From NCBI RefSeq assembly GCF_000332095.2, contig NZ_KI913949.1, positions 410,163 to 474,162 of the forward strand: a stretch of 64,000 bases of DNA, in the 5' to 3' direction. Numbering within the stretch: the stretch's first letter is position 1; each line of letters opens with the position of its first letter. This document shows positions 53,578-62,958 of the stretch, in pieces. Position numbers and translations under genes: made by a program. Origin of the DNA: Leptolyngbya sp. PCC 6406. GTDB taxonomy: Bacteria > Cyanobacteriota > Cyanobacteriia > Phormidesmidales > Phormidesmidaceae. The notes under the pieces are model-generated. The model was given only the letters and a program-made list of their open reading frames with translations, did not search any database and was not told the origin of the DNA.

Positions 53578-54462
53578 ATGAAACCAAAAGATGCAAACAA
53601 AAGCGCGTCCGCCAAGAAAGCATCGCTTGAACACGTGCTGAGGAAAAATGAAAAAATCAAAAAAACTGTCAAAAATGCTGCCAGTGAACTCACATCAGTA
53701 AATGAATCTCTTAATCAAGAAGAGGTTCCTGTCCAGGTTATTAAACAGGCTCTCACTCAGAATGAAAATATTGAACAGAAGGTTACAAAAGCAGCAGTCG
53801 ATTTGAAGCGAGTTAACACCAAACTGGCCAAAGAGTTGGCTGACCGAATAACTATAGAATCTGAACTCGCCGATACGAAGGCCGAGTTGGCCGAAGTGCG
53901 TGTCGATTTATCGAAATCTCAACAAAAAGAAGAAGAAGCGCAGAAAATTGCGCTTCAGGACGCACTCACCGGACTTCCAAACCGTGTGTTATTTGAACAG
54001 GGTCTCGACCACGGATTGATTCAGGCAAAGCGACACAGTTGGAAACTCGCCGTTCTATTTATTGATATAGATAAATTCAAGAGCATTAATGACTCTTATG
54101 GTCATGATGCGGGAGATCAGGTACTCCTGACGGTGGCAAACCGTTTGCAAACTTTTGTCCGAGGTGAAGATAGGGTCAGTCGTTGGGGAGGCGACGAATT
54201 TGTTTGCCTGTTGTTGAAAGTTAAGCAAGAAGCCGACGTGACTTCCCTTGCAGAGGAGATGATAGATCGGATTGCCGAACCCTTCGAGTTTAATGGGAAT
54301 ACTTTTTCTATAAAAGCCAGTATCGGTATTGCTATATATCCCACAGATGGCGAAACGGCCAACATTCTTTTCAAAAATGCCGATACCGCAATGTATAAAG
54401 CCAAGAAAGCAAAGAAGCGAGTTGTGCTGTTCCAAGAATCTGACAAACAAAAATCAGGCTAA
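53578..54462 (+). CDS. Diguanylate cyclase (GGDEF) with coiled-coil N-terminus
   Basis: A 294-aa protein. Residues 1-125 are Lys/Glu-rich and predicted coiled coil (LRKNEKIKKTVKNAASEL; LADTKAELAEVRVDLSKSQ). The GGDEF domain starts at DALTGLPNRVLFEQGL; the active site WGGDEF is at 203-208, and an allosteric I-site RGED is at 195-198, so c-di-GMP synthesis with product inhibition is expected. Codon use is AT-rich and unlike the core genes, suggesting transfer. No sensor domain or membrane segment is present. Confidence 0.9.
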   Translation: MKPKDANKSASAKKASLEHVLRKNEKIKKTVKNAASELTSVNESLNQEEVPVQVIKQALTQNENIEQKVTKAAVDLKRVNTKLAKELADRITIESELADTKAELAEVRVDLSKSQQKEEEAQKIALQDALTGLPNRVLFEQGLDHGLIQAKRHSWKLAVLFIDIDKFKSINDSYGHDAGDQVLLTVANRLQTFVRGEDRVSRWGGDEFVCLLLKVKQEADVTSLAEEMIDRIAEPFEFNGNTFSIKASIGIAIYPTDGETANILFKNADTAMYKAKKAKKRVVLFQESDKQKSG

Positions 54463-54580
54463 TACTCTGTAAAGGTTTTGACGCTTAATCCCGTTACGAT
54501 ATTTGCAACTTCATCCCGGCCCTGGGAGGTCCTGTCCATACTGGAGGCATCAACCCCAGACATGGATGGTGATAGTAATG

Positions 54581-55516
54581 GCCGGGTTTATTGTCAGTAC
54601 CGCTGCCCCTCGATGGGCTGGTATTTTAAGTCTTTGTCTTCTGGCAGGGTGTGGAGCAGCTCCCATCCTGAACTCATCTGATCAGGTCGCAGAATCCTAC
54701 TCCGTTGAGCCCAGTGGCGGGGCTAGCCCTGTAGATCAGGAAGCCGCTGCACCAACGGCCCCAGGGGATGCGGTGGCCCAGTTGGCGAATACCGCCACGG
54801 TGCCCCAGCAGGCTCCCCGTTTGGTGAAGCGGGCCAGTCTGACTGTGAAAATTGCTGATTTGGAAACTGCGATCGCAACAGTTGAAGGGCTACTGACCCA
54901 ACAGCAGGGGGACATTCTCCAGCTCTCAGATGCGGGCACAGCGGCAGCGAATCAAGCCCGTCAAGTCCAGATAGAACTGCGGGTACCAGAGGCCAACCTA
55001 TCCTCCACCCTTGCTGCCTTGAAGGATTTGGGTACGGTTCAGCAGCAGAGTCTCACGGCAGAGGATGTCTCCAATCAACTGGTGGATCTCCAGGCTCGGG
55101 TGCGAAACCTGCGCCAGTCCGAAACCGCCCTACTGGCGATCATGGAGCGATCGGGCTCTATTTCTGAGGTGCTAGAGGTCTCGCGGGAACTGAGCACAGT
55201 GCGCGAGGCGATTGAGCGCACCGATGCCCAGGTGCAAAACCTCCGCAACCAGGTGGCTTTCTCCACCATTTCCCTCACCTTAGCCACGGCGACCTCCCCG
55301 GTGCCGTTAACAGATCCCGTATCAGAAACCCTGGCCCACACCTGGCAAGCCGCCACTCACTCCATGGGAACAGTCTCCCTAGGACTCCTACGATTGGGGT
55401 TGTGGCTATTGGCCTACAGTCCCTACTGGGGGGGAATTCTGCTGGTAGCCCTGGGCTTTCGCCGTTGGCGGCAGCGACCCACACCAACAGCCTCCACGCC
55501 CCCAGCCCAACAGTAA
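54581..55516 (+). CDS. DUF4349 domain lipoprotein
   Basis: A roughly 311-aa membrane-anchored protein. A lipobox LLAGC follows a hydrophobic leader. The DUF4349 body spans about residues 80-290: RLVKRASLTVKIADLETAI, then ELRVPEANLSSTLAALKDLG, the coiled-coil LVDLQARVRNLRQSETAL and VAFSTISLTLATA, and a C-terminal membrane helix (LLRLGLWLLAYSPYWGGILL). The start was placed at ATG 54581; 54566 and the frame opening at 54503 are alternatives. The function is unknown. Its stop codon is the first three bases of repeat D copy 2. Confidence 0.82.
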   Translation, partial: AGFIVSTAAPRWAGILSLCLLAGCGAAPILNSSDQVAESYSVEPSGGASPVDQEAAAPTAPGDAVAQLANTATVPQQAPRLVKRASLTVKIADLETAIATVEGLLTQQQGDILQLSDAGTAAANQARQVQIELRVPEANLSSTLAALKDLGTVQQQSLTAEDVSNQLVDLQARVRNLRQSETALLAIMERSGSISEVLEVSRELSTVREAIERTDAQVQNLRNQVAFSTISLTLATATSPVPLTDPVSETLAHTWQAATHSMGTVSLGLLRLGLWLLAYSPYWGGILLVALGFRRWRQRPTPTASTPPAQQ

Positions 55517-55666
55517 GGGACTCGCGGAAAAATAAGGTACCCGCTGATCGGGCTTTCTCCCTTCGGGAGACGCTACGCGAACGACTCCGCTCAGCCCTCG
55601 ATCACTGAAGGTTGAGCGAAGTCGAAACCTGGCCACCTGGTACACCATTACCCCGCAGATCACTAA
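55514..55666. mobile_element. Repeat D copy 2 (MITE-like)
   Basis: The left end TAAGGGACTCGCGGAAAAAT and the right end, reverse complemented TTAGTGATCTGCGGGG, are imperfect inverted repeats shared with 29322-29499. The first three bases are the TAA stop of the DUF4349 gene. A TCTCCC..GGGAGA palindrome is inserted in the left half, a different place from copy 1. Confidence 0.65.
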
Positions 55667-55748
55667 GGCCCAGCCCTGGGGTTGAATCCCTGAGTGGGGT
55701 CTGGGACACTGAGGGATACGCTTCACCGCCAAGTGAGTCCCCCCATCT

Positions 55749-56150
55749 ATGCCTGACCCTGTCTCAACACCCCAGACCCCAAAGTCCCAAAATGGGGCAG
55801 CACCGGATGGGATTGTCCCAGACCCGCCCCAGGGAGCCATTGCGCTGAATTCCACCTGGAGCCGGATTGGGCGGGCATTTTTAGGATCGGGCATCGCCAC
55901 GACGTTAGCCCTACTGCTCTATAGAATGCTGGCGGGAATCGCCCTTACCTTTGCTAATAAACCCGTGCATTCCGACAACGTTACCGTGGTCAACCTGTCT
56001 GCTGCCGTGCGGACCCTGGTGCTGGGCGTTGTGGCCATGGGCACGGGTGTTTTTGGAATCGCCGCCCTGGGCCTCCTGCTCCTGGGCCTCCAGATGGTCT
56101 GGCAGCGTCTGACGGGTAAATCTCCAGCTACCCCTGAGGGGAAAGCCTAG
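55749..56150 (+). CDS. DUF3082 family small membrane protein
   Basis: A 133-aa cyanobacterial DUF3082 protein with two membrane helices (about residues 48-66 and 88-115: AFLGSGIATTLALLLYRML; LVLGVVAMGTGVFGIAALGLLLLG). The N-terminal 35 residues are Pro-rich and overlap a decayed double-hairpin repeat (PDPPQGAIAL). The function is unknown. Confidence 0.78.
   Translation: MPDPVSTPQTPKSQNGAAPDGIVPDPPQGAIALNSTWSRIGRAFLGSGIATTLALLLYRMLAGIALTFANKPVHSDNVTVVNLSAAVRTLVLGVVAMGTGVFGIAALGLLLLGLQMVWQRLTGKSPATPEGKA
55810..55843 (-). repeat. HIP1-split double-hairpin repeat, copy h (degenerate)
   Basis: On the minus strand, about GCAAT, GGCTCCCTGGGGC, GGGTCTGGGAC, AATCC. Both hairpins have decayed but order and spacing fit the family. 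It lies near the start of the DUF3082 gene. Confidence 0.4.
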
Positions 56151-56159
56151 CACTGGGCA

Positions 56160-56345
56160 ACGTAAGTCCCCCTACTGTCGCGCCAGCTTTGCTCGACTAA
56201 GCTCTTCGAAGTCGAGGATGTGTGGAAAATTAACGAGGAAACCCTTGAGGGGTAGGCATAACCACGCCCGCACGACTGAAGCAAGCTGGGGGCTGTAACC
56301 GCCCATAACCAGGAATCAGGCTTTGATTGTCCACAGCCCCTAGTA
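56160..56345 (+). other. Possible right-end remnant of an IS200/IS605-type element
   Basis: The plus strand contains the ORF tail EVEDVWKINEETLEG then TAG, followed by a compact hairpin-rich GC region. The layout resembles the 3' end of tnpB genes and their right-end RNA in cyanobacterial IS200/IS605 elements, judged from memory. The IS630 element is inserted at its end. Confidence 0.3.
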
Positions 56346-57630
56346 CTGCTTGGCGGAAGTGGCCAAGGCATTTATGCGACCAAGGGCTTACCCGTGTAGT
56401 TCCACTTGAAGGGCTTAGCCATGGTGCGATTGAAGTAATCGACAAACGCTAAAATCTTCGCCTTGAGTTGGGCTTGACTGGTAAAACTCGAACGTCGGAG
56501 TAGCTTACGTACCAGGATGGAGAACCAAAGCTCAATTTGATTGAGCCAGGAGCAATGCTTGGGGGTGAAGTGAACGACCAGTCGATGGCTGGGGTCGCTC
56601 AAGAACGCCGCTCGGGTCGCCATAGACAGGAGAATGCCCGTCTTCCCTTTCTGGCCCAGATGAATCGGTTTTTCCTCGCGTTCCGCCACCAGTCGGACGA
56701 GAGATTCCGATTGATGAGTGTTGAGGCAATCCATGACCAGATGAATCTTGGAGGCATCTGGAACTTGGGCCAGTAAGGCTCTGAGGTGACTCTCGAGGTC
56801 TTGCTCGGTGCGGGTGTCTCCCACGGTGGCCTGATCCACCTGTCCGGTAGCGACATTGAATGAGGCAATCAGGGTTTGAGTGCCATGGCGAATATACTCA
56901 AACTCAATGCGGGTACAGCGTCCCGGCTTCATGGCGATGTCAGGCATCGTCCGTTCCAGAGCCTGGATTCCCGTCATCTCATCCAGGCTGAAGGTCAGCT
57001 CGCCGTGTTCGGCACGAGTGGCAGCCTGTTCGTAGACCTGGCAAATGTCTTTGACTTTGTCCTCGAAGTTAGGGTCGGGGGGGGGGAGAGCCAGTAACGG
57101 CTCTGGGGGGGTTTGAGGTCAGCCTCGGCCAACAGTCGGCCCACATGACGGGGACTGATACTCTCGACAATTCCCTGCTTGCTCAGTTCATCGGCCAGTT
57201 CTCCAGGGGTCCAATGACTGATGGGGCGGCCATACTGCTCGGGCGGTGCACAAGCTAGGGCATAGAGTTGCGTGATTTGTTCGAGGCTAAAGGTAGCCGG
57301 AGCCCCGGGACGAGGGACATCCTGTAGGCGCTCTTCCACAGCGACCTGTTGTTGACTCAACTCCAGCCAACGCCCCCGCCAGCGGCGACTCATCTCTTTG
57401 CTGACCCCCAAGTCTCGGGCGATTTCGCCATGGCCTTTGCCCTCATCAGCTGTGAGGATAATCTTGGCGCGCAAAGCGAGCTGCTGTGACGTCCGCTGAC
57501 GTCGAATCAATTGCTCTAAGTCGCTCCGCTCCGTTTCGCTCAAAGTGAGCCTGGCGGCAGTCAGTCTAGCCATTGTAGAAAAGTCCTCTTTACCCTACCT
57601 CTCAATGGTAAGGTCATTTCAGCCACCCAG
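56346..57630 (-). mobile_element. IS630-family insertion sequence
   Basis: A 1285-bp element flanked by TA dinucleotides (56344-56345 and 57631-57632), the IS630 target. The ends CTGCTTGGCGGAAGTGGCC and (reverse complement of the right end) CTGGGTGGCTGAAATGACC are imperfect inverted repeats. It contains one transposase in two overlapping frames. Confidence 0.85.
56372..57573 (-). CDS. IS630 family transposase, two frames joined by -1 shift
   Basis: The 5' frame (57573-56995) has the helix-turn-helix region: LIRRQRTSQQLALRAKIIL, ARDLGVSKEMSRRWRGRW, and WTPGELADEL. The 3' frame (56977-56372 and upstream) has the DDE domain: SFNVATGQVDQAT, IHLVMDCLNTHQS with the catalytic Asp, and HFTPKHCSWLNQIELWF with the catalytic Glu. 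The frames meet at a run of nine G at 57078-57086 (C on the coding strand); re-reading one base (-1) restores DPNFEDKVKDICQVYEQA. This is either programmed slippage or a disabling indel. Confidence 0.8.
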
Positions 57631-57638
57631 TACTAGTA

Positions 57639-57830
57639 CTGTGCGGCGTAAATACTCTAACCGTTCTATCGTGGTACACCTCGACCCCTCACCGTTCGGC
57701 TGAGCGTTCGACTGAGCTCACGCCGAAGTCTTACGCCGAAGCCCTAGCCCTCTCCCAGAGAGGGGACCGGAAAATGTTGGGCTGGTGCGACAGAGTAGCA
57801 AGCCTATTTCAGCCTAGTTGTACTAGTTGG
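57639..57830 (+). mobile_element. MITE-B copy, flanked by TA, adjacent to IS630
   Basis: 192 bp flanked by TA (57637-57638 and 57831-57832). The left end is CTGTGCGGCGTAAATAC and the right end, reverse complemented, CAACTAGGCTGAAATAGGC; GGCTGAAAT is shared with the IS630 terminus. Only TACTAGTA separates it from the IS630 element. Confidence 0.72.
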
Positions 57831-58219
57831 CCGCAGGCAAAATGCCTGCGTGACAAGCAAATGTCAACAAATTTTCTGTCGGAGGGCAATAAATATTCGC
57901 AACCCTGGGATTAGGACGAACTCTTTTGCGGGTCTGCCATCGGGTAGCCATGGGAAATATAAGTGGCCTCACAGAGGCAATCTTGTCTAGGAGAGGAATT
58001 CCGCAGGCACTTTGGGGCACTTTTAAGGGGATTTACGGGTCATTGATGGGGGCGCTGAAGAGCGCTGTTTATGAGATGAACACAATCTCCCTGCTTATTT
58101 AAAGTTTCCATGAATATCAGGGATATCCCCTTGGCTGTCCGTGATGGGGCCGTTACCTTGGGACTGACAAGGGTAAGTGCATCTCGGAAACTTCTGAGGC
58201 TTACTTGTAGGAGTTCGGA
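57831..58219. promoter_or_regulatory. Leader region of the PEP-CTERM gene
   Basis: About 390 bp without a gene. A GCAGGCA/TGCCTGC hairpin lies at 57840-57856. AT-rich stretches near 57885 and 58090 could hold a promoter; none matches a full consensus. A GGAG motif at 58208 is the probable ribosome binding site. Confidence 0.35.
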
Positions 58220-58867
58220 ATGCTGTTGAAATCGTCCAAGTTATTCATTGCCCTGGGTTTGGGGTTTGCCCTGGCAGCTTCTGCCGTTGCCCCTGCTTGG
58301 GCAAATGGGAAAGGTAAGGATAAAGGTCCAAGCTCAAGTAGTGGATCTAGTTCTGAAGTTTCTTGTCAAGACAGTGTATTAGGCACCTTAGCCAATTTCT
58401 GTGTTGGTCCTGTGAGTGGCAATGATAGTGCTAGCGCTGTGCAATCAGTACTCAAGGATCCTGCATGGACATTCCTTTCTAAGGTGGATGACAGCAGCGG
58501 TAGCGCTAGCTACCTAGATGTTCAACAAGCTGATAATAAAGCTAAGTCTGGTACCTGGGATATTGATATTTCCAAGCTTGTAAGCGAAGGTATCACCGAG
58601 TTGGCAGTTGCCATCAAAGGTGGCCCCACCTACAGTGTTTACGTGTTTGAAGACCTTTCCAAACTGGGAGATGGACAGAACCTAGCTTGGGATACAAAGG
58701 GGGTTTTGACGGGTAGCGGTAAAGCTGAGCCTGGTCTCTCTCATTTTTCGGTTTATGTGAAACGTGGACCAGTGGATCCCGGTCCGAAGCCGGTGCCTGA
58801 ACCCGCTGCTCTTCTGGGTCTAGTGGCTGTTGGCGGTGCGGCAGCATCCCTCAAGCGCAAGCAGTAA
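58220..58867 (+). CDS. PEP-CTERM sorting domain protein
   Basis: A 215-aa exported protein. The signal peptide ends at about residue 28 (APAWA), followed by a Ser/Gly/Lys-rich stretch. The middle (SASAVQSVLKDPAWTFLSKV; GTWDIDISKL; LAVAIKGGPTYSVYVFED) resembles other cyanobacterial PEP-CTERM surface proteins. The C-terminus has the sorting signal VPEPAALLGLVAVGGAAASLKRK: PEP, membrane helix, basic tail. Processing by an exosortase is expected; none is in the window. Confidence 0.9.
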   Translation: MLLKSSKLFIALGLGFALAASAVAPAWANGKGKDKGPSSSSGSSSEVSCQDSVLGTLANFCVGPVSGNDSASAVQSVLKDPAWTFLSKVDDSSGSASYLDVQQADNKAKSGTWDIDISKLVSEGITELAVAIKGGPTYSVYVFEDLSKLGDGQNLAWDTKGVLTGSGKAEPGLSHFSVYVKRGPVDPGPKPVPEPAALLGLVAVGGAAASLKRKQ

Positions 58868-58903
58868 GCCCAGAGCTAATCGTCCCAACCCATCTCGACA
58901 CTC

Positions 58904-58933
58904 CAAAAAGGGGGGCTTAGCCCCCCTTTTTTT
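58904..58933 (+). terminator. Intrinsic terminator of the PEP-CTERM gene
   Basis: AAAAAGGGGGGCT, TA, AGCCCCCCTTTTTTT: a perfect GC stem with flanking A and T runs, potentially bidirectional. Confidence 0.92.
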
Positions 58934-59009
58934 GCGCTCTTTTTTGCGGGCTAGTATCCAGAAGGAGCAGGGTTCTGCTTGGCTAAAGGGAGTCTGTCAT
59001 GGGGAGCCT

Positions 59010-60389
59010 GTGGATATCAACCTGACTTCGGGGACATTGCTGTCTCGTTTTAGTCGCCTTGCGATCGCAAATATCATTGCCAACCTGATGGTGCCGCTGG
59101 CGGGCATCATTGACACCGCCTTCCTGGGCCATTTAGCGGAGATCCATCACCTGGGGGGCGTGGCGCTGGCCACGGTAATTTTCAACGTCGTGTACTGGAG
59201 CTTTGGCTTCCTGCGGATGGGAACCACCGGGCTCACGGCCCAAGCCCAGGGGCGTCGCGATGGCCCTCTGGGTCGATCTTTAGGCCATCGCACCGATCTC
59301 TATTTCGATGTCTATCTGGTGTTAGTGCGCAATGGTCTGGTGGCCCTAGCCATCGGCTTCGCCCTGCTGCTGTTGCAGGAACCCATTCGCGTGGTTGGAT
59401 TTGGACTATTGGGGGGCGATGCCGACCTGCGGCAAGCGGGTGAAGCCTTCTACTATGGTCGCATCTGGGGATCTCCAGCGGTACTGCTGAACTTTGTCAT
59501 TTTGGGCTGGATGCTGGGGCTGGGCCAGGGCCGCCGGGTGATCGTACTCTCTGTCGTAGCGAATGGCAGCAATATTATTCTCGACTACTGGTTTATCCAA
59601 CGGCTGGGCTGGGCCAGTGGTGGAGCCGGAGTAGCAACGAGCTTGAGCCAGTATCTGATGCTGGGGGTGGGGATGATCTACCTGGGGCGATCGCTGCCTT
59701 GGCGAGAATGGCGCACCCTGGGACAGGATCTGTGGCAACCTGAAGCCCTGGGCATCATGGTGCGCCTTAACCGGGATATTTTGATCCGAACCTTTGTTCT
59801 GGTGATGAGTTTCGCCCTCTTTACCCACTGGAGTGCCACCCTGGGCACCACGGTTCTAGCCGCCAATGCCCTGATGTTGCAGGTGTTCACCCTGACCTCC
59901 TATGTGGTGGATGGTATTGCCTTTGCGACGGAGAGTTTTGCGGGCCAGTTTTGGGGGGCGCAGGATTACCAGCAGTTGCGACGGCTATTGGAAATGGGGG
60001 GTGGCTTCAGTCTGGTGGTAGGACTCGGGTTTGCCCTGGGGTTTGCCCTCTGGCCGCGATCGCTGTTTGGCCTAATGACGGACCATGAGGCGGTATTGGT
60101 GACGGTAGAACAGTATGGCTGGTGGCTGGTGCCAGTACTGGGATTAGGCGCGATCGCATTTATGCTAGACGGCTATTTCTTGGGCCTGACCGCAGGGAAA
60201 TGGTTGCGACTTTCCACGGTGTTAGCGACGTTGGTGGGATTTTTGCCGCTGGCACTCCTGGGGCGATGGTGGCACTCTCCCCCTCTTCTGTGGCTTGCCC
60301 TCGTCGGTCTAATGCTAGTGAGATCGCTGATTCTCGCCTCCCGAGTCCCCAGCACTCTGACCCAGCACCCTGAAGTGACCCTGGGATAG
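59010..60389 (+). CDS. MATE family efflux transporter (DinF-like)
   Basis: A 459-aa, 12-helix multidrug/toxin exporter. Motifs include ANIIANLMVPLAGIIDTAFLGHL, GFLRMGTTGLTAQAQG near 70 and, in the second half, DGIAFATESFAGQFWGA. GTG at 59010 with GGGGAG upstream is taken as start, because the frame to 58830 would run through the preceding gene and its terminator. A double-hairpin repeat adds about nine residues (RDGPLGRSLGHRT) in the loop after the third helix, where homologues are shorter. Confidence 0.9.
   Translation: MDINLTSGTLLSRFSRLAIANIIANLMVPLAGIIDTAFLGHLAEIHHLGGVALATVIFNVVYWSFGFLRMGTTGLTAQAQGRRDGPLGRSLGHRTDLYFDVYLVLVRNGLVALAIGFALLLLQEPIRVVGFGLLGGDADLRQAGEAFYYGRIWGSPAVLLNFVILGWMLGLGQGRRVIVLSVVANGSNIILDYWFIQRLGWASGGAGVATSLSQYLMLGVGMIYLGRSLPWREWRTLGQDLWQPEALGIMVRLNRDILIRTFVLVMSFALFTHWSATLGTTVLAANALMLQVFTLTSYVVDGIAFATESFAGQFWGAQDYQQLRRLLEMGGGFSLVVGLGFALGFALWPRSLFGLMTDHEAVLVTVEQYGWWLVPVLGLGAIAFMLDGYFLGLTAGKWLRLSTVLATLVGFLPLALLGRWWHSPPLLWLALVGLMLVRSLILASRVPSTLTQHPEVTLG
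59257..59291 (+). repeat. HIP1-split double-hairpin repeat, copy g
   Basis: A 35-bp copy differing from copy f (reverse complemented) at three positions, which weaken both hairpins. The flanks GCGAT and ATCGC are intact. It is in frame in a MATE loop. Confidence 0.8.
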
Positions 60390-60704
60390 TCTGCATTTTC
60401 TTGGCTTATTGTGGATTAAGGGCAAAAGGGATTGCCCCTACGGCAGCATCCTGCATTGGGCAAGAAACCCCACACCCCTACGGCGGCATCCTGCATTGGG
60501 CGCGGAAACCGCGCCCCCACCCCCACCCCATCACCCCCCTACAGATGGAACTCTATTTGTGGGGTATCAACTCAAAGTGGGACAAATCTCCTGGGGAGGA
60601 GTCAGGTGTCAGATATTGAGAATCCATGAGACTCCTGACTCCTAAATTCCTCGGAAGCAATATTGTCTCGGCTTACGTTGACCCCCCTATTTGTGGGCAC
60701 ACCA
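60390..60704. repeat. Gap with two 40-bp tandem units and an inverted repeat
   Basis: CCCCTACGGC(A/G)GCATCCTGCA starts two direct 40-bp units at 60435 and 60475. Further on, AGGAGTCAGG(T)GTC at about 60596 and its complement at about 60633 form a hairpin downstream of frr. No gene is supported. Confidence 0.6.
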
Positions 60705-62064
<1,360 letters not shown>

Positions 62065-62958
62065 CTAGGGATGGGTTTGCAGGGCCAACCGCGCTGCTCC
62101 CACTACTCCCGCCTGGTTTCCCAGTTCCGCAATTAATATCTGGAGCCCTTCTCGGGAACTGGGGAGTACCCGTTGCTCAATTTCCGCCAGAACTGTGGGT
62201 AGGAATAACTCGGCCCCGGCACTGATGCCGCCCCCTAGAATAATCGCCTCTGGCGTCAGCAGGTAAATGAGACTCGTCAGCCCCGCTCCCAAGTGACGGC
62301 CATACTGCTGCCAATATGCGATCGCAGATTCATCCCCTGCCGCCGCTTGAGCCGCCAACTCCCCCGGCTCGCAGCCCCTATCTCGCCGCACCGCCTGCAC
62401 CGAGCAATATTGCTCCAGAGATCCCCGGTTACCGCTATTGCAGGGGGGGCCATCGGGGTTGAGGGTGATCAGACCGGGCTCCGCTGCTGCCCCCAGCCGT
62501 CCCACGAACAGCTCTCCATTCAAAATCACAGCACCCCCAACCCCGGTACCCAGCGTGAGCACCACTAAATCCTGAAACCGTCTTCCCGCCCCCAACCAGG
62601 CTTCTCCTAAACCAGCACAATTGGCATCATTGGCCAGCACCGTAGGGCGCTGGGTGTGGGTCTCTACCCAGTCAGCCAGAGGAATATCTCGCCAACCGGC
62701 CAAGTTGATGGCGACGCGGGCAATACGTCCGGCCCCATCGGCGGGGCCGGGGGTACCAATGCCAATGGCCTGGGCTGCCCTCTGGGGATCTAATTGTGCG
62801 ATCGCGGCCACCATAGCCTGCAACACCGCATCGGGCGTAGCGGGCTGAGGAGTCGGCACAACTAAGGTTCGGAGACAGGTTCCCGTCGCCGTGTATTGCC
62901 CCAACTTGATGGCGGTGCCCCCCAAGTCGATGCCAATTACCTGTGTTGCTTTTGCCAC
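62065..62958 (-). CDS. ROK family sugar kinase (glucokinase-like)
   Basis: A 297-aa ROK kinase, probably phosphorylating glucose. ATP-binding GIDLGGTAIKLG is at 9-20, catalytic VLANDANCAGLGEAWLG near 105-121, and TLGTGVGGAVILNG near 133. The ROK zinc motif (CxCGxxGCxE with a preceding His) is altered to CNSGNRGSLE, and the GHI/GHL His is replaced (EPGLI). I recall this zinc-less form in other cyanobacterial ROK kinases, so activity may be kept. Confidence 0.87.
   Translation of the reverse strand: MAKATQVIGIDLGGTAIKLGQYTATGTCLRTLVVPTPQPATPDAVLQAMVAAIAQLDPQRAAQAIGIGTPGPADGAGRIARVAINLAGWRDIPLADWVETHTQRPTVLANDANCAGLGEAWLGAGRRFQDLVVLTLGTGVGGAVILNGELFVGRLGAAAEPGLITLNPDGPPCNSGNRGSLEQYCSVQAVRRDRGCEPGELAAQAAAGDESAIAYWQQYGRHLGAGLTSLIYLLTPEAIILGGGISAGAELFLPTVLAEIEQRVLPSSREGLQILIAELGNQAGVVGAARLALQTHP

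Noticed and set aside
60435-60511. Tandem units considered as a CRISPR array
   Set aside because: Only two adjacent 40-bp units without spacers.
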